Assembly (NCBI RefSeq): GCF_949628215.1
Contig: NC_134311.1
Location: 16,058,582 to 16,122,581 of the forward strand
Direction: 5' to 3'
Length of the DNA stretch: 64,000 nt
Source: Phalacrocorax aristotelis
Taxonomy: Eukaryota > Chordata > Aves > Suliformes > Phalacrocoracidae
In this document: positions 1 through 12,787 of the stretch, in pieces
Layout: every line of letters begins with the position of its first letter
How positions within the stretch are numbered: position 1 is the first letter of the stretch
Position numbers and translations under genes: made by a program
The notes under the pieces: generated by a model
What the model saw: only the letters and a program-made list of their open reading frames with translations
The model's database searches: none
What the model was told of the DNA's origin: nothing

Positions 1-2416
1 TCCAGCTCAACCTGCCTACCTGACTAATTAGTGTGATACTGAAGTGGTCTTAAGACAAACTGATTGTGAACCTACTTCAAAGATCCTAAAACTGGAAGGG
101 GAAGAGGGGACAGAATCTCTTTTTAATTTCTGGTACTAAAGGAAGAGTTCAAGAAAACAACAAAAAAATTCATGGCTTTGATTTCTCTTGAGTTGCAGGG
201 TATTTCTTTATAATAAACTTCCAATGGGAAGAAGTTTCCACTTTTCTTTTACCTTTAGCATTCATGTATTTACTGAGATTCTAAAAGATACTTAGACCTC
301 TAATTTCCTGCAATGTTAATTAGTTGCCTCAATACATATCTCTTAAGACATCAATTTGGTTTTAAATATCTAAATATCTTTTAAAACTGGCCCAGTAATA
401 TACGTTACTGTGTATTATTCCTTGACATTTAAAATGCTTTGAGGTACATCCATTATTTGGATGCCTGTTCATCAGTGTGACTAAACTTTCATATTATGCT
501 CATAGTACTGGATTTCCAAGGAACACAAATCACTATGAAAAAAAACACAAAAATTTCGTATGTGATGCCACTGATGTGGCTAAGTCTTGACAGAAGCCCG
601 TAATAATGGTCTGGGAAGGTGGGAGCTGCAACTGCTGAAAAATTAGCTAGTGAAAGGTATCCCCTCAGCCTGTGTAAAAGCAAGGAGAATATGACCATAT
701 TTTTCTTGTTCATAAGTTGAGTTAAAAACATTCATATTCTAGAGTTACTTTAAAAAAGAAAGGAGGACTATAATGGAAGGTGTAAATCTAAATGGGCCTG
801 ACTGAAGAAACTGGGCTCTGTGGTGTGGCCAGATCAATGCTGATACTATAGAAAGTTACCTGAAACAGGAACATATGAGGTGAAGCATTTGAATAAAGTT
901 TAGTGAGTGAAAGGGGAAAGAAATTTATGTTTGACGAGCTTTTAAAATCCTTCACTAGGTGAACTATTGACTAGTGAGGGACATGAGTGCAGAGACGCTG
1001 TAGGTCCAAGATTCAAACATGGTTGAAAACAGAAACCTGCTCTGGGGGCATCATCAAAAGTCACAGTAAATGACTTTCCTTTGAATTCCAGAAACTTTTG
1101 CTGAGCATCACTACTGACGGTTGTTATGCCATGATGTTTCCACCAACCTTCCTTCCACAATGTATTGGAAGGACTTCTGAGGAACACTGTTGCTAACTAA
1201 AGCTCCAAGTGGAAAATCCTGTGGAGGAAAAGCCAAGGCAGTGGCTCTGTGTTTTCCTTTTGTTCTGTGTGGTGCTGCTGTGAGATATGAAGCACAGCTT
1301 AAACCAGATTTCATAATTACAGTTTACTGAGGATGAAATACATCACAGAAAACAAATTTGCAATTCTTCCCTTAAGAAAACACATATGTGTGTTCACACA
1401 CAGGGATGTGTGACTGGAGTTGAGGGTTGTTTTTTTCTGGAACTGTTAAACTCTTCAGGAATGTTAAAACACTTGCTGTCTTCCTTCCACTCCCAGTCCT
1501 TTCACTCCCTCTCTGACTTTTGCGGTTGCAATAATGCCATTATGCTAGCTTCCAGTAAGTATGACAAACTGTTCTAATTAAGTCATTTAAAACAACAGTT
1601 TTATCGCAAACATATGTGAAGCAAAATGTGTTCTTAAATTAATTTTCCCCTGCTCTTTTGTGCAAATTAGATGGCTTCAGCCATTGTAAGTGTGGTTTAG
1701 GAAAGCTGGAGTTGTTGGAACCCACTGTTTTGTGACAAGAGGATGCATTTCTTGTTTATTGAAATATATGTGTTGGTAATATGTGTTTACAAGGAATATA
1801 TTCAGTTTGTTGAAGTTTAATTCAACTAACATAAATACTCTACATAATACCTCTTAAAATATTTTAATGCAAGGAAGTGGACAAGCTGTGACTTTCTTAT
1901 GTAGAAGACCCTGCCTTGTTAATTCTAGAATTAAAATGGTTTATTCAATTGGCATTTATGGCATGACACAGCTATTTAAGTATTACTGTAAAGACACAAT
2001 AATAGTTTCTGTACTTTTTTAACATGTTTTAAATTTAAATGTTTACATTTGAGAAAATCTGTTTAAATCTGCTTAGTAAATATTTCATTTCTGTAAGTAC
2101 AGTGTTTGGTGATGTAGCTGTCCAAAATCAAGATTCTAGACATAAAAAACAATGTTTTACCGTAAAAAAAAAAAAAGCTTGTTTAAGGATGAAATGGAAG
2201 CTTAGGAGTAGGTCTGAAAAAACTATTTAACCTCAGCATGGCAGAAATTAACAGAAGGCTCCTAACTCTACTGTAGAAACTGTTGGTTTGGGTTCAGTGT
2301 TCGAACTCTGTACTCAATACTTAGGGACAGGTAAGTATTTGTGAGGTTGGTCATCAAGAGTTCATTTGCTAAATTGGGAGGTATTTAATCTTAATCTCTA
2401 ATTCTTTCTACAAATT
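1..2416. other. AT-rich intergenic DNA, no gene seen
   Basis: This stretch is non-coding AT-rich sequence. Open frames are all under 85 codons, low in complexity or frame-inconsistent, and none resembles a family I recognise. There are short A and T runs (for example an A run near 2164-2176) but no repeat element that I can name. It lies about 17 kb upstream of PRR16 exon 1, so it could hold distal regulatory DNA, but nothing in the sequence shows this directly. Confidence 0.6.
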
Positions 2417-2746
2417 CACAGAATCACATAATGGTGGGGGTTGGAAGGGGCCTCTGGATATCATCTTTCCCAACCCCCCTGCTTGAGCAGGCACACCTAG
2501 AGCAGGGGGCACAGGAACGCCTCCAGGCGGGTTTTCAATGCCTGCAGGGAAGGAGACTCCACAGCCTCCCTGGGCAGCCTGTGCCACTGCTCTGGCACCC
2601 TCGCAGGAAAAATGAGGTGGAACTTCCTGTGTTCCATCTTCTGCCCATTGACCCTTATCCTGTTGTTGGGCACTATTGAAAAGAGTCCATTCTCATCATC
2701 CTGACACTCTCCCTTTAGATATATATATAGGGATTAATGAGATCAA
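2417..2746 (-). mobile_element. CR1 LINE 3' fragment
   Basis: Read on the minus strand, the piece ends in the CR1 tail (ATTATGTGATTCTGTG at the low-coordinate end), preceded by the conserved block of a CR1 3' region (CCAACCCCCACC and GGTTGGGAAAG). The + strand text has typical antisense CR1 phrases such as TTGGAAGGGGCC, AGACTCCACAGCCTCCCTGG and GCAGCCTGTGCCACTGCTCT. Similarity fades after the 'CCCTTTAGATAT...ATTAATGAGATCA' block near 2746. It is a 5'-truncated, non-coding copy, as is usual for CR1. The open frame across it is antisense and not a gene. Confidence 0.9.
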
Positions 2747-3933
2747 TTTAGTGATTTTTTTCAGGCTACACCACTCTCAAATAGGAATTCAAAATCTGAA
2801 CTCTTTTGGAAGAAAGGCATATATGCAAGATGCTTATCCCACTTTCATTCACCCAGAGATATGAGAAGCATCATTCATTAAAACTGTCTCTCTGCCTCAG
2901 GATGTGTAAACCTAATCTTTCCTTCGGGGCAGGTATTAGAAACCAGGTCTTTCAATTTCTTGAGGAATGATCCTTGTGCTGGATTTTAAGAGTTTAAGCA
3001 GTTAAATCCTCAAATCCCTAGCTGAAATGGGTCTAACTCTTACAGTATAAACAGAATAGGCAGAGTTCCTTCTCTGAAATAAGTACAGTCATGAATGGAG
3101 GACATTAGTGTCAGGAAGGAGGAAGCAATCTTATTTGTTATGTATTCTTACTTTAAAGTGATCCACAGCCCTACCACTTGCAGCTCCAGAAATGGCATTA
3201 CTTGCTTTCCCAAAGTTGAGCTCTATCAGAGCTCATCACAGAGTCTTTTTCCCTCCCCTCCTCAGCACTCACATCAGAGCCTGTGGCATCCTCTCCTGCT
3301 TCAAGCCCCAAAGTGTCAAAGTACCCTGACAGATGTCTGTCTGAGGCCCCCAGGGGTTACCTGCAACCTTCCAGCTGCTGTTTGCAGAAGCACAGAATGA
3401 GGATCCAGCACAGGTCTTCAGATCCTCTCATCAAGGTTGCAAGAACATTCCCCGACTGCTGGCACTTACTGCCACTTTATCCTTGGCCACTGAGGTCAAA
3501 TAAACCAACTTTTTAACCTGCAACATCAGGTCTTTACTGGCTATCCCCATAGTAACCAAATTCTATCTTCTTTTTCTGGCAAGAATTTTAAAAAAACCTC
3601 AGACACCAGCTTTACCTGTTAAAAATCTGTCAGAGGGCAGACAACAAAGATACGTCTAAAAAGATAAATACATCATCTTAAGAAGGACTATATGTTCTTG
3701 TGCTTGCTGAAAGTAACAATGTCTTCAGAATGGCTGAGAACCATGAGTAATTCAAGTGTGCCTTCTCGTCTGTCTTTTCATAATACACATCACTCTACTC
3801 AATGCACATACACTATATGTAACACATTTGCAAAATGAACCTTCATTTACCTGTTAACTCAATTTTCTTAGTTTTTGTTTCTTTAAATCCTGGGTATGGC
3901 TTAAATACACTTGCTTAAATCATTTGTGTGTAA

Positions 3934-3998
3934 CTTAACGTCTAGCGCAATTGACTGTGTAACAGACGAGACCTGTGTTCAAGTCCTGGCTGGTTAAG
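3934..3998 (+). pseudogene. Decayed tRNA-like sequence (tRNA pseudogene or tRNA-derived SINE head)
   Basis: A 65-nt stretch has tRNA-like parts in tRNA order. The 5' CTTAAC pairs perfectly with the 3' GTTAAG as an acceptor-like stem. An A-box-like TAGCGCAATTGAC follows about two bases after the first stem, and a B-box-like GTTCAAGTCCT follows about 26 bases later. The T-arm stem is imperfect, the seventh acceptor pair is a G-G mismatch, and the anticodon arm is ambiguous (CTGT...ACAG around GTA). It is therefore not a working tRNA. It could be a tRNA pseudogene, the head of an old tRNA-derived SINE, or chance similarity. Confidence 0.35.
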
Positions 3999-5163
3999 AA
4001 AAATATTTCTAAGATTAGAAATGTGTGGTGGAGGCTTATCTGCAAATAAATGCTTTTATCATCTGCATGTGTGATTCTCAGTCCTGGATTTTCTTTCTAG
4101 ATAACAGATATAATAATTCTAAGTGTTCAAACATTTTTAACAGAAAAGACTGAAAGTGAAGTATGACCTCCACAAGTTTCAAAGATCAGTGGTATGCAGG
4201 GTCCACCTGCACAATGGTACATACAATTTGTTTTGCCATCCCTGTGTGGATAGGGGCAAACTGCCATTGGAAGAACTCCTTTGGCGGCAGCAGCTCATCT
4301 CCAGCTGCTTTCTCTCTTCTGGAGGCTATCGGTCTATCCTTCCTCTGAGGGGCGCAACTCTCATCTTGTGACTGTTGTGCCTTGCCAGAGCATTGTTGGG
4401 CTTGCCCATAACAACAACCAAATTAAGTACCATAACATTGTGACTGATAGACCTCTTACAGAAGAATAGGCCAACAAAATTAAGAGCATGGTAGTTCTGA
4501 CAAAAAAACAGAGAGCAAGAGATAAAATGATTATTTAATACTTGCTACTAATGTTTGCTTGTAAGAGAGGTAGTCATGAACATCCATACCAGACTGCAGG
4601 TACAATCTAACTGACAGTATTACAATCATTAATAGCACACAGCAATATGTATTATGGGAAAGGATTCATGAAACCTGAAACAAGGCGGCAGATGGGAATG
4701 AACTACCAGAAGTAGAATATTTTCTCTAATTTGAAGCCTGTCTACAGCTTGTATCTATGGAAGGAGGAGACTAAGAATGGGCACGCCTAGTTTTTCTATC
4801 TATACCAGCCTGTTGCTGAGGATCTTTGCCATGTCAGAAAATTATTCTGATAATGGTTGCTTGTTCTCAGCTTCTTTCTCCTTTGTGACAGAATAGACCT
4901 ATTCAATAATGCTGCTAAACATATACCTATGTTTATAAGAAAAATGTGAAGAAACAAAAGTTTGAGCCTTGTGACATCAACTCCAAGGTATATGACCTGT
5001 GGAAGGGAGACCAGAAGTCACTATGGGTTGCAGGCAGGCTTTTCTGTGTTTCACAGAGAAAAACGATATAACCATGCTCCCAGAAGATATTAGGGCCAGC
5101 CAAAAGGACACACTAAGGATAGGGCTGTACCTCATGAGAACAATCAACAGGAGCACCCTGTTG

Positions 5164-5207
5164 GAGAACCACTTCTCCAGTGGTTCTCCAGTGGAGAAGT
5201 GGTTCTC
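5164..5207. repeat. Perfect 16-bp inverted repeat with a 12-bp spacer
   Basis: GAGAACCACTTCTCCA at 5164-5179 is exactly matched by its reverse complement TGGAGAAGTGGTTCTC at 5192-5207. The 12 bases between them are GTGGTTCTCCAG, which repeat part of the arm. A related GAAGAACCACT follows at about 5212-5222. The structure could form a cruciform or an RNA hairpin. The CAGTGGTTCTC inside it resembles the terminal inverted repeat start of hAT/Charlie DNA transposons, but no element body could be delimited. Confidence 0.8.
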
Positions 5208-8200
5208 TTCTGAAGAACCACTCAAGAAGTTATGCCATTGTATTTGTCTTTCCAAGAGCAACACAGGACTATTAGGATTTAGAACATTGCTAAACACGGT
5301 GAGCTGTTGCACATTTTGGCTATAAGTGATCAGAGAATTCACTTAATATGTTGAAGACCAGAAAATCATCCTAAGTAAATTCAGATATACAGCTTTTGCC
5401 CCATATGGAAATGTCCTAAAGAGTCAGAGAATGAAGGTGTGACACTGAGCAGAAAAAATGTCAAGACTCATAAGGTCATAAGGAGGAGATAGTAGTATAA
5501 TTTTATAGCCTGAAAAGTAGGGCAATGACCCGTTCCTCATTGTCAAAGGACTGCTCTGTATATTATTCCATGTTTTATATAATACATTCGTAGATTGCCA
5601 ATAATTTTTATTTAAAGTATATTATTTTATTCAATAAAGCTGTTAAAGATTATAGCTTAGTCACTGTGTTTGTATGAATTCAATTTTTAGTGTAGACTAA
5701 AATTTATACCTGTGATCAACCTTAATTATTTTCTTGATGTGATACCTCATCTCAATTGAAGATAATGTATAAAAGTCTCAAAAAATGATTACAATATGGA
5801 CACACAACCTCAAGGTTTATTATTCTTTTTAAGGACTGAACATTCCATCTGAATGGAAATCAAGTCAAAAGGAACAAAAACAGATAAATAAAATAATTTT
5901 GAGAGACAGTAGTACTGCCATAAGAGTTAAAAAAAAAATTTCCTTTATGTCTGATGCAAGAAAACTTTACACACTTACTGAGTAAACCTTTTCAGGTCTT
6001 GACTGTGGCAGGAGTATGTTACATGCCAGCTGGAATAAAACATGAGTACTTTGGATGCCTTCCAAAGAATTACATGCCAGGATATTGAAAGTTCCAAGTA
6101 TCCCATCTTGCCACACAACTGAGCCAACACTTTTTCCCCTCAAGTCACTGTTTTGCATCTAAGAGAAACAGAAGTGTGAGAATGGAAGTGATTCTGGTAT
6201 TAGCCAAAAGTGAATGAGTGATGTCTATTTGTTTAGGTACTTGTATGGTCCTATGACTTATTATTAAGTATGTTAACCAAATATTTAAGAAAACTGATTG
6301 GATTGACAGACTTTCTTCTTACTTTAGAGACTATTCCTCTCAACTTTTGATCCTATCAGAGTGTGGCAATAGTATCTCAAATGTTTGACGAATGACAAAA
6401 ATGCAGACTATCTGTTTAGTTTCATACAGCTCCATTTCTTATTATAAATTTTTAATAATAAAATAATTTTTAGAAGATGCTTCCTCCTTGCATGAATTTA
6501 AAAATAGCCAGGTCTTTAAAAGACAAATTCATCAAGCACTGGATTTTTCACCTGCTAACAGGGAATGTGAGTTGGGTTAGACCATCATGAGGTAGGTTAG
6601 TTTTACCCTACTGATCATGTGTTATTGCAAAACAAATCTTGAGCTTTTGCATATCTTGAAAATTTTGAATCCAACATTTCAGAAATTTCAACCACTGAAG
6701 CTAAGGGGAAAGAGATTAACAAGAATGTAAAGATTCACTTCTACTTATTCCCACACACAGATCTTTTGTCAGGTGCCACCCAAATGTGAGTCTGTTGACT
6801 CTCAGAGGTCTGTACTTGCAATAACTAGGAATCTAAATATCTGTTCCTAAGGATTCTCAGAAGCCTTAACCCAGAGGGTGGAGTTGGTATCGTTAGGTGC
6901 TTACTTCCTGCTCAAGCCCTGCCTTCAAGTACAGCGCACCTGCTGGGGCCAGAATACATGTAGCAATGGACAACTATGTTCCTTCTTTTCTCTGGTGGCC
7001 TAAGACAGCCTTAGGCCTCACTGAGTACTAGAGTTGATCCTCTTTGTCTCAGTGGATTTAGCACAATGCCTATTCACAAGTCCAGAAGGCAGTTTTCAAT
7101 AGATTGGCAGACTGAGGGGTTTTTGAGCTGTCTTGAAACTTTAGAGATATCAGTTCCCAGTTTGTAAATATCAGTTAAATAGACATTTGGAACTTGTGTA
7201 AGTATGATCCTATATATTAGAATTTCCTGCTAGGTGTTCAAAATCTGGTCTCTAATGCCTCCTCTGGTCTCTAACTGCCACAGGAGCAGGGAGTAGTCAA
7301 TGGTTAAAACACAGTTATGCTAGTAAGTGTTTTAACAAGTACTAAGCAAAAGCAACAGTAAATATAAGAACTTAAAACTCTGAATCTCATGGCTTATCAC
7401 ATGTATCTTCTGTAAGATAAAAAGTAAACAGAAACTGAGTTACCAAGCCTTTTAATTACTGATTTGGCAATGCTGCAGAAAAAACAAAGCTGAGTCACCT
7501 TACTCCAGATGATACATGAAAGACCCATGGCAGTTAATTCTGCAAAGACCCTTTTTGTACCATGAGTAGAGATTCTTGTGTTTGTATCTGCATGTGTATG
7601 AAGTCCTGTCAAAGGCAATGCCAAATCAAAGATGGCTTTTTATATGTGTCTCTGATTATTCTATAGCTTATACTCATCTTTTACTACTTAGCTTGGTGAA
7701 TGCAAAGACATGCATCTGTGACATGCAAAAAACATTTCAGCTATAATAAACTGCTGCACTGCAACAACAGAAGGTCTACCAACTTCAAAAGGCATCACAT
7801 AAAAGCCAAGGTTTGATAAAAATTTCAACACTTTAGAATAAGTGATTGTTGGATCCTGGAAATGGGGATGCATTTTTCCCCGCTTCTTCAATAAACATCC
7901 ACAATAGTCACATAGTTCCTGTTGCAGAAAACAGAAGTGAATGTCAAAAATCTTAAACAAGGCAAAAATTACAAGTTTCTGCTTCTCACTCTACTGATTG
8001 AAATTACATAGATTAATTAACTCCCTTACAAAACATGCACAACAGTAAAAGGACTTCTGTCTTGACTTGGAGATACTCTGTGAGAATGGAGCAGTATCTA
8101 TGTACAACCCTTCCATTAATCTGGAGAAAGGATGCTTTATCTGATGGACCTTGAGGCCTCAGGTCACCCTTTGGCTTCTATACAAACAGGATTGAGCATA

Positions 8201-11200
8201 CAAACCCAATCTTTTCAAAGGAATCTCCTTTGTACTTAGATTACTTGATTTGTGCAGCAGCAAATTATTAAGAAACCACTAAAAGTTTGGATTCCAAAAT
8301 CACAAATGCAAGTAACCTGTCCAGTAATTTCTGTAAAACTTGGATTTACAGGTGAATTTAAGAGAAGGCATAATCTCTTGGAAATTTAGGAATGGGATTA
8401 TAGATTCCAATGTCTGTCAAACTAAGAAAACAACTCCCTTGAACTTCACAGAGAAAGAAGACAAGGTTTCAGTAGTAGGCTAAGGCAGCCTAATCTCTCT
8501 GTAAACTGGCTAAAATGTTGGCTCAATTGTCCATTTTATCAGATTACACGGGTTTAGGATTGTGTTTACTTTCAGTGCCTCTAGTTTAGGTAGATTCCAA
8601 ATTAGAAGGTCAGAGTTGTAAAATATTTATGGAAACTTTAATCAACACTTCTCTCCTAACAATCTGCAAAATTTAGCGGTTTTAAGAAGTTTCTAGAATC
8701 CTTTGTAGCTCTTCCTTTGTTGTTTGTTTGTTTTATTAGTTGTTTTTTAATTCAAATACTGAGAAGGTTGTTGAAGTCACAAACTTACAAAGGTACAGTA
8801 TACTAAATGGGGCTTACCGGGTTTGTTAGGCACACTACTGATGCATTATTTTTCAAGTGCAGAAAAAGGAATGGAAATTTTCAGAGAAACACAAATGTTT
8901 ATATTAAGCCTTCTGATCTTTACTATCTTATCACGAGATGAAATCTGAGTTGGTGTAAGAAACAAAATGGCGTTAATGACACAAATAAGGTATCTTTAAA
9001 TGTTAAATGCCTGAGCAATAGCAAGAGCCAAAGAAATTTCAGATCATTACCTATCTCTGGATACCAGAGCAGCCTGGGTTTGCTGTTGCTATAAAAAGTA
9101 ATGCACATTTTAAAGCAAGGGACAAAAAGACAGTATCTTCCCCACCCATCAGACTGTAAATGATATGTGGGAATTTCTTTTCATTCACTGTGCTCATGCT
9201 ATTTAAAGTTCTTTTCAGAGTGGAGTTATTCCATGTAATATCTTCTAAAGCAAGAATATTCAATGCTAATTAAATTTAGCATTTTTCAATGCTAAGAAAT
9301 ATCAGTATAGGGGATCTATATGTCCATTTACTAAATATGGTATTAGACACCTGTACCAAAAGTAATTAGGTATAGTTATTGGCTAGAAGGAGTATTCATC
9401 AATATAATTTTAGAGTGACTGTATGGGTTGAAACCTCAGGAACAGAAGTGTATGTGTATTGGGTAAGACATAAGATCCTTTTAGCCCAGTAACCTGTGTC
9501 TGGTATTGAATTACTATAGAAACAAATGTCAGTAGCATAAAAATAGAGACATCCCAGGGAAACTAAGATACAGACTCTTCTTGTGATCTGACTTTCTTAG
9601 ACAGAAGTTATATTTCTGCTAAAAGATAAGATTGGACATGCTGAAGAGGTGTCACACAACTATTTTACAGATGTTTAGACCAAACTGTCTCACTTTCTAA
9701 AGGAGTCTTGTAGACTCTGGGTCAGGCCTTCAGCTAATATAAGTCAAGCATGTTAGTAATTATGGCAACTTTTCTGAAAGTAGAACTGGCCTGTTTTTCT
9801 CTCTACATTACCTACTAATCGAGTGTTTAATGCTTGGCTTGTCAAACAACCAGCCTGTATTTAAATGGAAAAAATTCAGTTTGATTTGGATTATCTTCCT
9901 AAGCCTTTGCAACATTACATCCTGTTTAAAACAAAATAAAAATCATTAAAAAAGTAAGGTAGAACTGTCTTTTGCTGTCACCTGAGTGCTACTAATTTTT
10001 CCTGATGCTTGCTAAAAAGATCAGAAACTATTCCACTGTTTTAAAAGAAAACAGATAAGCAAGGTTATGAAAAAGTTAAAGCTTTATCACTGTGTTTGTT
10101 TTGTGCCTTTCAGCCAGGATTACAAGCCAGAGAGCATAGGCTCTAGAGCTCCTTTTTCTGAACCAGAAGCTAAAAATGGACCGGTGGTAATTACCAAGGA
10201 AGCAAACAGCACACACTTGATTCTGACAATTTCTGTTAGTAATAGTTCTTACCTAGGGAGAAGGGGAGTTGTGAGTTTTCCCAGCACAGCTGCAGAGAAT
10301 TGCAAATTCTCTGGAACAAGTTTAAAGCTGAGGTAAGCAAGAACAGCCACTTTGTTTGAACGAGTGGTGGATGAGACATTTGGATATCCACTGAAAATAT
10401 TACTTCCTTGAAAATACCTGGCATCGCTTCTCAAAGAAGCATTTAATAAAATGTAAACAACGGTATGTGTCACTGTGCAACTGACATTTTAAAGACAGGT
10501 CATAGGTCCTGAGAGACTGCTAGAAATGATGTGACTGATTCTAGCTATATTGATTGTGGGAGTTTGGAAGGAGATTGTTTCATAGAAAATATTGTTTAAA
10601 ATTAAAAGAGCATAGTGGAAGAGCATTAATGCCCAAATTAATAACAGGTGACATTAAAATTATATAATAATTTGTGGACACTGAATAATGGAAGGATCAA
10701 ATATTTTTCAGTTATAATTTTCTGAATTTAGGAGTAGAATATGGGAATACTTTTCTATAGTTTGGAAGATTCTGACTGGTGCCTCTGTGTGCTTTATGGG
10801 CCCAGTTCAGTAAGGCATGGACAGAACCAGTGTGTTCTTATGCCATCACTTGGACAACAGTCAGTATCTCAAGGGACTGCTTGGCACTCACAGTCCGGTC
10901 ATATGTTCATCAGGGAGTAATGGATCTTTCTCAGTTACGTTTCTGGCTTCTTTCTCTTAGTTTGCACCATGGCTTTTAACATAATTTAAATCTGGGGAGA
11001 AGGGGAAAAAGTGGCAGAGATTCATTGTCTGTTGATAGGTAATTCATCAATCTAAAATGAAAGCCTTGAATGTGCGAATGTTCACCTTTGCTTTACGGTG
11101 TATGACACAGAAAAAATAGTTTTTTAATTGCAGAAGCTGGAATGGGCTTTGAGATAGAGGCTATATAAATCCACTGTAGGCCTGCAAGTTAAAGAATTGC

Positions 11201-12018
11201 ATTTTTTACCTTTGCATTCTTGCTACTGTACTCTAGTCCTTTCCCATGTTTGGGTTATTAATTTAATCTGGCATTTCTCTTGCTCGGACTTTTCTGACTG
11301 AGGTGCTTTAGGAGTGAATCCAGACAGTGTTTTTCTTGTGTGCTCCAGATGTTTGCAATAACATACTACTGAAATGAATGCCAGCAGTAAAGGGATATTC
11401 CTCCACAGGAAATACTTTGTATCTGTCACCAACCAATAGCTCCTTAGGGAAAAAAAGGCACCAATTTGTTAGCTGACAGTTAACCAATAAACAAAAAAAA
11501 AGTAATCTTGGTAAAATTAGATTAAGTATATAACTTCCAGTAACTAAGTTTGAAAAACAAGCATAAGAAATTACTAATATAAACTATTGCTTTAGGATTT
11601 TTGTGGAAACATATTCAGTGACCATTCTCCTTCCAATCTTACCACCTGGTGGCATCTCAATTTTGAAGAAAAAAAAAAAGAAACTTCTACTATTTCCAAG
11701 AAATTACGCACAATGGATGCAACAGAGAAAAAAAAAAAGTATTTTATCTCCCATTATTCCTATACTTTAGATACATTTTGATGGATACTTGCAAGAGAGA
11801 TGCAAGAAGCGTAGTATAATCATGTTTTCCCTTCCCTGACCCATTTCCTTTCTGTTTTCAGTCACATATAGTATTCTGTCAATTTGCATTAAGACAGCTG
11901 TTTTTGCTAATTCTCTCCACCAAAAGCCTGGTCATTGAAATCAGTGTTTACCGTGAGAGCAAATACATTTCTGCATCTTTCAAGTATGTGTATGCATACA
12001 GTTCAGTTTCCTTATTCT

Positions 12019-12787
12019 CACAGAGTCACACAGAATCACAGAATCCCAGGTTGGAAGGGACCTCAGGGATCATCTAGTCCAACCTTTCCAGGAAGAGTGC
12101 AGTCTAGACAAGACGGCCCAGCACCCTGTCCAGCCGACTCTTGAAGGTGTCCAACGTGGCCGAGTCAACCGCTTCCCTGGGGAGATTATTCCAATGGTGA
12201 CTGTCCGTCCTCACTGTGAAAAATTTCCCTCTGGTGTCTAATCGGAATCTCCCCAAGAGCAACTTGTGTCCATTCCCCCTTGTCCTCTCCATGTGACTCT
12301 GTGTAAAAAATGAGTCTCCATCTTCTTTGTAGCTACCCCTTAAGAACTGGTATGTGGTGATGAGATCCCCTCTGAGCCTCCTTTTCTCAAGGATGAACAA
12401 ACCCAGTTCTCCCAGCCTATCCTCGCATGGCAGCCTTCCCAGTCCTTTGATCATCTTGGTGGCCCTTCTCTGGACCCCTTCCAGCCTGTCCACATCCTTT
12501 TTGTATAGTGGGGTCCAGAACTGTACACAGGACTCCAGGTGTGGCCTGACAAGCGCTGAGTAGAGCGGGATGATGACTTCTTTATCTCTGCTGGTGATGC
12601 CCTTTTTGATGCAACCGAGCATCCCGTTGGCCTTCTTGGCTGCAGCAGCACACTGTTCGCTCATGTTGAGCTTTCTGTCCACCAGCACCCCCAGGTCCCT
12701 TTCCACAGAGCTGCTCTCCAGCCAGGTGGATCCCAGTCTGTGCTGCACTCCCAGATTATGTTTTCTCAGGTGTTTCTTCCACATTAA
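12019..12787 (-). mobile_element. CR1 LINE, 5'-truncated, with intact C-terminal RT ORF
   Basis: This is a minus-strand CR1 copy. Its 3' tail is at the low-coordinate end (antisense CACAGAATCACAGAATCCC, then TTGGAAGGGACCTCAGGGATCATCTAG in antisense). The reading frame at 12104-12784 is open for 226 codons to its natural stop and encodes the C-terminal part of CR1 ORF2, downstream of the RT palm. Recognisable CR1 blocks in order are [74 protein letters not shown] and [13 protein letters not shown]. The endonuclease and the catalytic RT motifs are missing, so it cannot move itself. The absence of stops and frameshifts suggests a fairly young insertion compared with the other copies here. Confidence 0.95.

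Larger units (their letters stand above)
2747..12018. other. Intergenic DNA without a recognisable gene
   Basis: About 9.3 kb of AT-rich, apparently single-copy sequence. It contains the tRNA-like remnant at 3934-3998 and the perfect inverted repeat at 5164-5207, listed separately. The longest open frames (108 and 121 codons, on opposite strands at about 4977-5342) overlap the inverted repeat, which keeps both strands open, and show no protein family signature. Short A-rich runs occur near 5930, 11500, 11670 and 11735. I see no promoter-type CpG cluster, RNA gene or complete mobile element here. Confidence 0.55.

Noticed and set aside
2431-2679. An 82-codon plus-strand frame
   Set aside because: It is the antisense of a CR1 fragment.
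4977-5342. Opposing 108- and 121-codon frames
   Set aside because: Both span the inverted repeat at 5164-5207, whose symmetry keeps both strands open. No protein family is recognised.
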